Positions 24,868-32,714 of a DNA stretch of 64,000 bases are shown one piece after another. The translations under genes and the position numbers were made by a program. A model generated the notes under the pieces. The model searched no databases and was not told the DNA's origin. It worked only from the letters and a program-made list of their open reading frames with translations. The stretch's first letter is position 1, and each line of letters opens with the position of its first letter. The stretch spans positions 3,132,881 through 3,196,880 of the forward strand of contig NZ_KI911784.1 in NCBI RefSeq assembly GCF_000516515.1, in the 5' to 3' direction. The DNA comes from Chloroflexus sp. Y-396-1 (GTDB lineage Bacteria; Chloroflexota; Chloroflexia; Chloroflexales; Chloroflexaceae).

Positions 24868-26226
24868 ATGAGTGACACAATTGCAGCGATTGCGACTCCA
24901 CCCGGCGAGGGTGGTATTGGCATTATACGACTAAGTGGGCCTGATGCTCAACCAATTGCCCTTCGCATCTTTCGACCGGTGCGTCCAGGGCGGTTACGCA
25001 GCCATCGGGTGCGCTATGGGCACGTGATCGGTCCAGACGGGCAGGTGATCGATGAGGCACTGCTCACATTTATGGCCGCACCACATAGCTTTACCCGTGA
25101 AGACGTCGTTGAGATTTCGTGTCATGGTGGTGCGTTACCGGTGCAACTTACGCTTGAGGCAGCACTGGCGGCCGGTGCCCGGCTGGCGAATCCCGGTGAG
25201 TTTACTCTGCGTGCGTTTCTCAATGGCCGAATTGATCTGAGTCAAGCCGAGGCAACCCTTGACGTGATCCGTGCTCAGACACGGGCTGGGTTGACAATTG
25301 CGCAGGCCCAATTAGATGGATGGTTGGCGCGCGAAGTACGCGCCGCTCGCCAGGCGATTCTCGAACCCCTGGCGTATATCACGGCATTGATCGATTTTCC
25401 TGAAGAGGGCATTGAACCACAAACCGTGGCCGGGCCGATTGCGCAGGCGCTGGCAACCGTTGAGCGATTATTAGCCGGGGCCGATCAGGGAATAGTTTTG
25501 CGAAACGGCGCCCGAGTGGTGATCGTAGGACGACCAAATGTTGGGAAATCGAGTTTGCTCAATGCCCTATTGCGGGTTGAGCGCGCAATTGTGACCCCCA
25601 TTCCCGGTACGACTCGTGACACGCTTGAAGAACTGGCCAATCTGGCCGGTGTGCCGGTTGTGTTGATCGATACTGCCGGGATGCGCACCAGTACCGATCC
25701 GGTTGAACAGATTGGGGTTGAGCGGGCAGTGGCAGCACTGACACGGGCCGATCTGGCATTACTGGTGTTTGATACTTCACAACCATTGACCCCTGAAGAT
25801 GAAGCGATGTTGGCTACTACTGCGGATCGACCAACCATTATTGTCTGGAATAAATGCGATGATCCTGCATTGCCACCACCACCAACACCCGATCATCCTC
25901 AATGCAAGGCAGTGGTTGCCTGTTCAGCTCGCTACGGGCATGGGATCGAGCATCTGGCACAAACGATTGCGCGCACGTTGTTGGGAGGAACGCTACCGGC
26001 AATGGCTTCGACGCATCTGGTCAGTAATCCACGCCATCGAGCAGCACTGCGGCGAGCGGAAGAGTTTCTACGGGCGGCGCAGGAGACGTTGGCGATGGGT
26101 GCGGCAACCGACTTACTGGCGGCTGATCTGACTGGCGCCGCGAATGCGTTGGGTGAGATTACCGGTGAGACGGTCGGGGAAGACCTACTTGATATGATCT
26201 TCAGCCGTTTCTGCATCGGCAAGTAG
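24868..26226 (+). CDS. mnmE: tRNA modification GTPase MnmE (TrmE)
   Basis: A 452-residue GTPase that, with MnmG, modifies wobble uridine (cmnm5U34) of tRNAs. It begins DTIAAIATPPGEGGIGIIRL, the standard N terminus. The GTPase domain has GRPNVGKSSLLN, the DTAG switch and NKCD, and the protein ends in FCIGK, the diagnostic C-terminal Cys motif. I chose ATG 24868 over an upstream in-frame ATG at 24802 because the MnmE homology begins there; AAGGAG lies 15 nt upstream, which is far. No mnmG is present in the window. Confidence 0.95.
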   Translation: MSDTIAAIATPPGEGGIGIIRLSGPDAQPIALRIFRPVRPGRLRSHRVRYGHVIGPDGQVIDEALLTFMAAPHSFTREDVVEISCHGGALPVQLTLEAALAAGARLANPGEFTLRAFLNGRIDLSQAEATLDVIRAQTRAGLTIAQAQLDGWLAREVRAARQAILEPLAYITALIDFPEEGIEPQTVAGPIAQALATVERLLAGADQGIVLRNGARVVIVGRPNVGKSSLLNALLRVERAIVTPIPGTTRDTLEELANLAGVPVVLIDTAGMRTSTDPVEQIGVERAVAALTRADLALLVFDTSQPLTPEDEAMLATTADRPTIIVWNKCDDPALPPPPTPDHPQCKAVVACSARYGHGIEHLAQTIARTLLGGTLPAMASTHLVSNPRHRAALRRAEEFLRAAQETLAMGAATDLLAADLTGAANALGEITGETVGEDLLDMIFSRFCIGK

Positions 26227-26232
26227 GTGCTG

Positions 26233-26241
26233 TGTTACAAT
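26233..26241 (+). promoter_or_regulatory. Extended -10 promoter of pgk
   Basis: TGTTACAAT lies just after the mnmE stop and would start a transcript near 26248, leaving a ~33-nt leader. pgk may also be read from upstream. Confidence 0.5.
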
Positions 26242-26280
26242 GACGGTGTGCCGTTACAGCGCAAACAAAGGAGGATGCGC

Positions 26281-27483
26281 ATGAATAAGAAGACCATCCG
26301 TGATGTGGATTGGGCCGGGAAGCGGGCACTTGTGCGGGTTGATTTTAATGTCCCGCTCGATGATCAAGGACAAATTACCGATGATACCCGGATCCGAGCT
26401 GCCTTACCTACTATTCGCTATCTGCTAGAGCATGGAGCCAGTGTGGTTCTGATGTCGCATCTCGGACGACCGAAGGGTAAGCCCGACCCGAAGTATAGTT
26501 TACGGCCAGTTGTTGAACGGTTGTTTGAGCTCCTCCCGGAAGCAAAAGAGGTTAAGAAGACCGAAGCGATTACCGGCCCAGCCGCTGAAGCGGCTGTTGC
26601 TATGTTAAAACCGGGACAGGTGTTGGTGCTCGAAAACACTCGTTTCGATCCACGCGAAGAGGCCAACGATCCGGAGATGGCCGCTGAATTGGCCCGGCTT
26701 GGTGATGTCTTCGTTAACGATGCGTTCGGTACGGCCCACCGAGCTAATGCCAGCACCGAGGGGGTCGCCCACTATTTGCCAGCCGTTGCCGGTTTTCTGA
26801 TGGAAAAGGAATTGACATACATCGGGGGTGCGCTAAGCAATCCTCAGCGTCCATTTGTGACGGTCATTGGCGGTGCCAAGATCAGTGACAAGATCGGCGT
26901 GATAGAGAATCTGTTGAGTAAGGTCGATGCGCTGCTCATCGGTGGTGGGATGGCCAACACCTTTTTGCTCGCAAAAGGATTGAATCTCGGTGATTCGCTG
27001 GTTGAGCCAGACAGTGTATCCGTGGCGCAACGATTGATGGCGTTTGCCGATGAGCGGGGTGCCCGGCTCTTGCTACCGGTTGATGTGGTCATTGCCGATG
27101 CGTTCAGCGCTGAAGCGCAGCATCGTATCGTTGACGTCGGTGAGATTCCCAATGGCTGGCGGGTGATGGATATTGGCCCCAAGACTATCGAACGCTACAG
27201 TGCCGAGATTCGAGCTGCGCGCACTGTAATCTGGAACGGGCCGATGGGTGTGTTTGAAATGGAACCGTTTGCCGTTGGTACCCGCGCTATTGCCCAGGCC
27301 ATGGCCGAAGCATCGGCGAATGGGGCGATTACGATTGTTGGTGGCGGCGATAGTGTGGCAGCCGTGGAACAGGCTGGTTTGGCCGATAAGATGTCACACG
27401 TGAGCACGGGTGGCGGTGCATCGCTTGAGCTGCTTGAGGGTCGAGTATTACCTGGCGTGGCAGCATTGCAAGATGCAGAGTAA
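26281..27483 (+). CDS. pgk: Phosphoglycerate kinase
   Basis: Glycolytic/gluconeogenic enzyme that transfers phosphate between 1,3-bisphosphoglycerate and ADP; 400 residues, the usual monomer length. Signature blocks are [42 protein letters not shown] and, near the C terminus, [14 protein letters not shown] followed by [16 protein letters not shown] strong AAGGAGG at 26268-26274 fixes the ATG at 26281 over one at 26275 that would abut it. A 1.5-kb repeat-filled gap follows. Confidence 0.97.
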   Translation: MNKKTIRDVDWAGKRALVRVDFNVPLDDQGQITDDTRIRAALPTIRYLLEHGASVVLMSHLGRPKGKPDPKYSLRPVVERLFELLPEAKEVKKTEAITGPAAEAAVAMLKPGQVLVLENTRFDPREEANDPEMAAELARLGDVFVNDAFGTAHRANASTEGVAHYLPAVAGFLMEKELTYIGGALSNPQRPFVTVIGGAKISDKIGVIENLLSKVDALLIGGGMANTFLLAKGLNLGDSLVEPDSVSVAQRLMAFADERGARLLLPVDVVIADAFSAEAQHRIVDVGEIPNGWRVMDIGPKTIERYSAEIRAARTVIWNGPMGVFEMEPFAVGTRAIAQAMAEASANGAITIVGGGDSVAAVEQAGLADKMSHVSTGGGASLELLEGRVLPGVAALQDAE

Positions 27484-27958
27484 TGCTAGGTTGTGATGCA
27501 GGAGGTATGGTTAGGTTCTTAGAGGGTGATTAGAAACCCATCTTCAGTTCCATGTGACGCGATGGCCTCCCGCGCATTCGACCTAACGTGATGCCAGATC
27601 ATTGTTCCGATGCCGAATGGTAGTCATATCCTCGCCAACGGGTGCGGCGCCGCCAATATCGTTCATATCGCCACCGTCGGCACCAATCGTTCACCCGTAT
27701 TGCCCGCATCAACCGTATCAACGGGATGGAAGGGGTCAACGCCAATGGACGGGATCGATGGAATCAACGCCAATGGATGGACGGTAGAGGTGAAACTTTT
27801 TTTCGCCCCTACCGTCTGTCCTGCCATCGTCGCCCCCTCCGTGCCCGCCGCACCGACATCGTCGCCACCGTCTGCACCGTACCTGTACCATCAGCGGCAC
27901 GAGCTGTGTGGTCAGTGTAATACTCATCGGCGCCTAAACGTAGCCGCGAATGAGAAAT

Positions 27959-28016
27959 GACCACCTACGGCATGACAACGAGACGAAACTCTTACACGAC
28001 AATAACGTAGGTGGTC
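27959..28016. repeat. 11-bp perfect inverted repeat
   Basis: GACCACCTACG (27959-27969) and CGTAGGTGGTC (28006-28016) flank 36 nt. It could be a hairpin in RNA or the ends of a small element; nothing else identifies it. Confidence 0.5.
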
Positions 28017-28080
28017 TGTGCACTGCACCTACGCAATAGGAACATACGCACGATAGAAGCCGGAAACCTAGTTTTTTTGA

Positions 28081-28990
28081 TCACGCCCTTAGAGCCTGAT
28101 CATATTCATCAGGCACGTACCGTGCCCGTGCGGCTATTGCATGAGGGGTTATTCTTCCGCTCCCGCCCCCCCGCGTTCCCCCTTCCTCGCTCCGTGGGAG
28201 AGCGGAAGGGGGCAAGAGGGAAGGTGAGGGTTGCCCCTCACCCCCGGCCCCGCTCCCGCACTGCGGGAGCGGGGAGGATCTGGTTGATGGACTCGGCATC
28301 GTCGAAAGACGTCGGCGCAGAATCGTCACTGCTACGCTCCCCCCTTCCTCGCCCTGGGGAAGAGCGGACGGGGGCTGGGGGGAAGGTGAGAGTTACCCCT
28401 CACCCCCGGCCCCGCTCCCGCACTGCGGGAGCGGGGAGGATCTGGTTGATGGACTCGGCATCGTTGGAAGACGCCAGCGCAGAATTGCTACTGCTACGCT
28501 ACCCCCCCTTCCTCGCCCGCAGCGCGGGAGCGGAAGGGGGTTGGGGGGAAGGTGAGGGGCAGCCCTCACCCCCGGCCCCTCTCCCGCACTGCGGGAGCGG
28601 GGAGGATCTGGTTGATAGACTCGGTATCGTCGAAAGACGTCGGCGCAGAATTGCTACTGCTACGCTACCCCCCTTCCTCGCCCGCAGCGCGGGAGCGGAA
28701 GGGGGTTGGGGGGAAGGTGAGGGGGCAGCCCTCACCCCCGGCCCCGCTCCCGCACTGCGGGAGCGGGGAGGATCTGGTTGATAGACTCGGTATCGTCGAA
28801 AGACGTCGGCGCAGAATTGCTACTGCTACGCTACCCCCCTTCCTCGCCCGCAGCGCGGGAGCGGAAGGGGGTTGGGGGGAAGGTGAGGGCTGCCAACCGT
28901 ATTCCGCAGCACCGGCGCTGAACTAGTTGCGGAGACGCATGCGTTGCCTATCAGCGTTCCCCTAACCATTTATAGAGGTGTCATGATCGA
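28081..28990. repeat. Dispersed element B, expanded copy
   Basis: The left flank (agagcctgatcatattcatc, later cgtgcccgtgcggctattgc) and right flank (ccgtattccgcagcaccggc, later cagcgttcccctaaccattt) match the flanks of the copy at 42399-42690. Between them is a GC-rich hairpin core, present once at 42.5 kb but amplified here into about 4.5 units. Confidence 0.75.
28180..28890. repeat. Tandem array, about 4.5 units of 162-166 bp
   Basis: Equivalent positions of the ccctcacccc motif recur at 28234, 28396 and about 28562 and 28728. Each unit holds a perfect hairpin CCCCGCTCCCGCA/TGCGGGAGCGGGG, a linker gaggatctggttgatrgact, and a ccttcctcgcccg...gcggaaggggg stem. Units 3 and 4 are almost identical, which points to recent amplification. 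Spurious frames through the array encode Pro/Arg/Gly-rich nonsense. Confidence 0.85.
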
Positions 28991-29024
28991 GACCCATCAA
29001 AAGCACCCGTAGATTGTAGAACCC

Positions 29025-30374
29025 CTACGGCAGTGTAGTAGTATCGATTGTCGCTGCCTCATCCCACGCTTCCACATTTCCCGCCCAGTCGCGAGCGCGA
29101 ACACGGAAAGCAAATTGTTTCCCTTCGTGGGGGCCAAACCAGGCGCTCAGCTCGGTTGTTCTCTGCTTCCAGTCTGTCCAACCACCGTTTGGCAACAAAC
29201 GTACCTGGACATCGTAGCTGGCAATCCCTGTCATATCATCGACGCCACCCCATTGAATCTGGAATCCATTGTCAACGCGCGTAATCGAGACAATTTGTGT
29301 GTCTGGTGGGGTCGTATCACTACGAAGCTCCCAGGAAATTGCGTCAAACCGCACTGCCATACCCCGATCACCGGTGAGATCGCTCAGGGAAACGCTCGGT
29401 ACTGTGTCGGAGTTTCCGCCAAAGTAGTATATTCCGAGCGAAGCCCACTGACCGGCGGCTGCACGTTGATCAAGCGTTATCTCGGTTGTCGAACCCTCAT
29501 GACTGATGCGATAACGGGCGCTGGTTGTTGCCGGATTTCCACAAGTTGGAATATATGCCTTCACTTCATAGAAACCGGGACTCAGCTCAGGTGCAGTCCA
29601 ACTGGCAGCAGTTGTTGCCATCGTGGGATCAGTGGTTGAGTAGGTCCATTGATGCTGACCGTTCAGCCCACACGGTTCTTTGTACCAATCTTTACCGACC
29701 GGGTTAAATGTTGGGTCGGTATTATCGACCGTTATTGCGCCTTCCGGTGCGGTCACGTTTAACTGCTGCGTATCATCCACGAATTGATCCGAACCGACTT
29801 CAACCGCCTCACCAGGGCCAGGATCCTCTCCGAGCCAGAGAAAGGTAACGTAGACATAATCACTGTTGGTCATACCGAGGTCATCCCAAAAGGTACCATC
29901 GGCGATGTCAATTCCGTTCGGGAGCGTGATTCGTCGTCCCCATTCATCGCGACCGCCGTTGTACCCGTGGTAATAGGCTGCTTCGGCCATCGGCATGCCA
30001 ACAGGTAAATCGCTGTAACGTCGATTTGGGTTCCAGTAATCATCGCGGGTGTTCCATGGGCCTACATCCCAAACCGGAACCACAACTGAACGTCCGTTGT
30101 AGGTGAGCCGTACCTTGAATTTGTCAGTACCTTTTGGCGAGAGTGCACACCAGCAGGGTAAAGCCACGAAGCGATCACGGGGCTGAATAATGTGGCCATT
30201 GGCAGTACGGCGACCAACCAGACCCTGACGGGTGGCAAAGATGCGGTAGGTTGGCGCGAGGGTTGGCTGCTGAGATGGTGAAGTCGTTGGGGCAGCCTGA
30301 ACGGGTGCGAAGGTGGTCACAAGTAAGACGAGCACCACAATCATCAAGCTGCGACGAACGATTCTTTCAGTCAT
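29025..30374 (-). CDS. Secreted protein: double-psi beta-barrel, golvesin-like and fibronectin-like domains
   Basis: A 449-residue exported protein. A signal peptide covers residues ~1-31 (RSLMIVVLVLLVTTFAPVQA). Residues ~45-190 resemble an RlpA-type double-psi beta-barrel (FATRQGLVGRRTANGHIIQ, VVVPVWDVGPWN). Residues ~245-375 look like a golvesin/xanthan-lyase carbohydrate-binding domain (ITVDNTDP onward, LSPGFYEVKAYIPTC). The last ~90 residues form an Ig/fibronectin-like domain. A cell-wall or polysaccharide role is inferred. ATG 30374 has AAAGGAGA upstream; a longer frame to 30566 lacks one. The leader has two long inverted repeats. Confidence 0.78.
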   Translation of the reverse strand: MTERIVRRSLMIVVLVLLVTTFAPVQAAPTTSPSQQPTLAPTYRIFATRQGLVGRRTANGHIIQPRDRFVALPCWCALSPKGTDKFKVRLTYNGRSVVVPVWDVGPWNTRDDYWNPNRRYSDLPVGMPMAEAAYYHGYNGGRDEWGRRITLPNGIDIADGTFWDDLGMTNSDYVYVTFLWLGEDPGPGEAVEVGSDQFVDDTQQLNVTAPEGAITVDNTDPTFNPVGKDWYKEPCGLNGQHQWTYSTTDPTMATTAASWTAPELSPGFYEVKAYIPTCGNPATTSARYRISHEGSTTEITLDQRAAAGQWASLGIYYFGGNSDTVPSVSLSDLTGDRGMAVRFDAISWELRSDTTPPDTQIVSITRVDNGFQIQWGGVDDMTGIASYDVQVRLLPNGGWTDWKQRTTELSAWFGPHEGKQFAFRVRARDWAGNVEAWDEAATIDTTTLP

Positions 30375-30451
30375 ACAGTTGTCTCCTTTGTGTGGACGGC
30401 ATACGGCTGAAAGCCGGGCAGACGCGAGGCAGCCGTCATTGTTGGCATGTA

Positions 30452-30490
30452 GTTCACGAGCGTCGATAGCGTGATCGGTAGCTCGTGAAC
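30452..30490 (-). promoter_or_regulatory. 10-bp stem-loop in the leader of the secreted protein
   Basis: GTTCACGAGC (30452-30461) and GCTCGTGAAC (30481-30490) form a perfect 10-bp stem with a 19-nt loop, about 80 nt upstream of the ATG at 30374. It may be an operator or a leader RNA structure; I do not recognise a riboswitch class. Confidence 0.45.
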
Positions 30491-30512
30491 AATGCTCCAG
30501 TTGCGTCTGCAC

Positions 30513-30590
30513 AGGCGTTGCACGATGCAAAAAAGGTTGGATGAGGAAACAATTCATTCTGACCACCAGGTCAGGCTATGTGCAACGCCT
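30513..30590. repeat. 11-bp inverted repeat upstream of the secreted protein
   Basis: AGGCGTTGCAC (30513-30523) and GTGCAACGCCT (30580-30590), 56 nt apart. With the neighbouring stem-loop, this makes the gap between the two secreted-protein genes densely structured. Confidence 0.45.
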
Positions 30591-30600
30591 GCCTATTACA

Positions 30601-30624
30601 GCCGGAGCCTCCCGATAGCTCCGG
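30601..30624 (-). terminator. Hairpin after the DUF3048 lipoprotein gene
   Basis: GCCGGAGC pairs with GCTCCGGC (8 bp, 8-nt loop) 10 nt beyond the stop codon. No T tract follows on the minus strand, so termination strength is uncertain. Confidence 0.45.
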
Positions 30625-30633
30625 CGTATCACG

Positions 30634-31812
30634 TTATCGTCCGCCCTGGACGGTGAGATTAGCGAGGCTAGGAATGGCGGCGATCCAAACCGATCCCGGT
30701 GCAAGTGGGATTTCGTTCCCATCTGCGTCGATCAGATACAGTTGTGCGTAACCGGCAGATTTACGCCAGGTCGCTTCAATCATACGCCCGTCGCGGAAGA
30801 TGCGCGCCGGCCCTTCACCGATCACATCTTGCTCAATCCGCCCCTTTGGATCGTTTGGAATTGGTCGTTCGGGTACTTCCAGGATCACAACATTCTTGAA
30901 CTGTAATTGGGCACCCGTTGTCGCATCGATGTGGGGCCGCTTCCCACGCAGATAGCGATAGCTGTTCGAAGTTGGATCGTAACTCCAACCGACAGCGGCT
31001 TCGCGGTAGATAAAGAAATAGCGCAGCTCTTGTTGAGCGGGACGTTCCTCTATTGGCGCTTCAGCGGAATAGAGAAACCCAATTTCAGCTAGCCCTTCAA
31101 CTGGTCGCTCGTTAGCGGCAGCGAATGCAGCGATATTGGCACTATTGGTATAGAGATTATGCGGTGCGCTCCGATCACGAGTTCGGTAAAAGTAGCGACT
31201 AGCATTGCCGCGGAGCGCATCCATATTGATAAGCTCAATAGCGGTCTCGGCCAGTAAGAGACCTTCTGGCGAGCCACCAGCATGAACGTAGACGGCGCGC
31301 AATCCTTTCGCCCATTCGACATAATACGGACGAGCACTACGCACTGGGCCGATCACCGGCATCTCAGGTGAGATACCGGGGATAAAGACAGCCATGTAGC
31401 GGGTGATACCGAATTCGGCCAACGCCTCAAAGACGATTGCGGCACCATCCATGCCGGTTTGGGGATAGGCATTCGGATGGTTGTCATACATAACGGCAAA
31501 AGGACGAGTAGTAACCGATCCCCGTGGTACGGCCAGTGGCGCATTCAACGGCTCAGGCGTAGCAGTTGGTTCAGGGACAGCAGTCGGCTCAGAGGTAGCA
31601 GTCGGTTCAGGTGTAGCAGTTGATTCAGGTGTAGCAGTTGGTTCGGGAGGAGCCGTAGGCGGTAGAGTTGGTACGGCTGTAGGAAGGGTTTCCGTAGTTT
31701 CGACTGTGGTGGACACTGTTGTGGCTGCAGGTTCATGTGCTACAGCCGATCCACACGCACCGATTAGTAAGACAGCCAGCAGCAAGGCCAGCGAAGCATA
31801 TCTGCCTATCAT
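30634..31812 (-). CDS. DUF3048 (YerB-like) lipoprotein
   Basis: A 392-residue lipoprotein. The signal peptide ends in a lipobox, LLIGAC, so Cys ~20 should be lipidated. A Thr/Pro/Glu spacer follows (PTATPEPTATSEPTAVPEP). The DUF3048 domain has RPFAVMYDNHPNAYPQTGMDGAAI, IGPVRSARPYYVEWAKG, and the C-terminal VVILEVPERPIPND and RDGRMIEATWRKS. The molecular function of the family is not established to my knowledge. ATG 31812 has AGGAAAGAG upstream; an earlier GTG at 31833 is less likely. Confidence 0.85.
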   Translation of the reverse strand: MIGRYASLALLLAVLLIGACGSAVAHEPAATTVSTTVETTETLPTAVPTLPPTAPPEPTATPESTATPEPTATSEPTAVPEPTATPEPLNAPLAVPRGSVTTRPFAVMYDNHPNAYPQTGMDGAAIVFEALAEFGITRYMAVFIPGISPEMPVIGPVRSARPYYVEWAKGLRAVYVHAGGSPEGLLLAETAIELINMDALRGNASRYFYRTRDRSAPHNLYTNSANIAAFAAANERPVEGLAEIGFLYSAEAPIEERPAQQELRYFFIYREAAVGWSYDPTSNSYRYLRGKRPHIDATTGAQLQFKNVVILEVPERPIPNDPKGRIEQDVIGEGPARIFRDGRMIEATWRKSAGYAQLYLIDADGNEIPLAPGSVWIAAIPSLANLTVQGGR

Positions 31813-32714
31813 AGATTCTCTTTCCTGGTGCACCGCAGGTCATGGCGGATGGCACGAGCGCCATATTATAACATGACTCTTCATACCTGCAAGTCGTGTC
31901 GTAGGATGGATAGAGGGTTTCAACGCTCTTACCGTGCTCGGTATGAGGTAAGGTGAGGAGAGGAATGAAGCTTAGAGCGATTCCTAACTCATTGGCATCG
32001 CGTGTGGTGGCGCATTGCTTCCCGTTCCAACCGTGCCTTGCCCACTCCCTGTTTATCTCGTCGATGACGCCCGTCCCTGCCTTGTCGAGGCGGCTTCGCA
32101 ACCCGCCCACTGAAATGTCTAGTGGCAAGCGAATCGATCACGGAACCAGTGGGTCGGGCAGGCGCCTAACCCGACCGCTGATACGACATCCAGCATGCTG
32201 GTCTGAGATGGGCCGGAGGCCCGCGCACCTAGGTAGCAGTCATTGGTAGTAGGTGCATGATGTTCATCGGTTTCTCTACGCTGTTCATCATTCGATCATT
32301 GTAGATGACTGGAAGCTGAGAACGCCGAAAACCTCTCTAAGGGGTAGCGATGTTCACCAATGAACGGTATTCACCGTCACGGTGCTCCTCGACTCGTGCA
32401 GGACGTTGGGTTCGTAGGTCTATAGCCTGCGTCGTGCAGTACATAGCCGGCGTTCGTTGCACCCTACAGTCCCTCCGCGTGCGGGGAGGAGAGAATGGAA
32501 CTCGCCTTTACCGGTACAGTGACGAGCATGACCGGCGAGGCAAGGGAGAGCGCATTGTCGGGAGGGGAAGAGCGATCCGTGTACATCCCTTGCAGGGACT
32601 GAGGAGAACCCGTTCCTCTTGACCACTCCTGTTTTCTTCACATGCTGATCTTCTACATAAGCTCGAAACGCGGTACAATACAACAGATTTCACGTCCTGA
32701 ACGGAGAGTCGATC
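31813..32714. other. 0.9-kb intergenic region with palindromes
   Basis: This divergent gap has no supported gene; short frames lack ribosome sites or recognisable sequence. Structures seen are a hairpin GGTCGGG/CCCGACC (32152-32176), a perfect 12-bp palindrome CCAGCATGCTGG (32190-32201), an 8-bp inverted pair CAGTCCCT/AGGGACTG (32467-32474, 32594-32601), and a -10-like TACAAT at 32674-32679 for the downstream kinase. Confidence 0.6.
32674..32679 (+). promoter_or_regulatory. Possible -10 of the multi-GAF kinase gene
   Basis: TACAAT 35 nt before the ATG; the -35 position (TTCTAC, 17-bp spacing) is poor. Confidence 0.35.

Larger units (their letters stand above)
27484..29024. other. 1.5-kb gene-free region with inverted and tandem repeats
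   Basis: No open frame here has a ribosome site together with recognisable protein sequence. The region contains a low-complexity stretch around 27690-27790 (caacgccaatgga twice), an 11-bp inverted repeat at 27959-28016, and a dispersed element from ~28081 to ~28990 whose core is tandemly amplified. It separates pgk from a convergent secreted-protein gene. Confidence 0.7.

Noticed and set aside
28180-28890. CRISPR-like array
   Set aside because: Units are 162-166 bp and identical throughout, with no variable spacers of 30-45 bp between short repeats.
28011-28926. Pro/Arg-rich frames of up to 256 codons across the 165-bp tandem array
   Set aside because: Frames follow the repeat units, switch meaning between copies, and lack start signals; the unit length is not a consistent multiple of three.
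31733-32249. Frames of 98-131 codons in the gap before the multi-GAF kinase
   Set aside because: No ribosome site, no recognisable sequence, and they run through palindromic repeat sequence and the lipoprotein 5' end.
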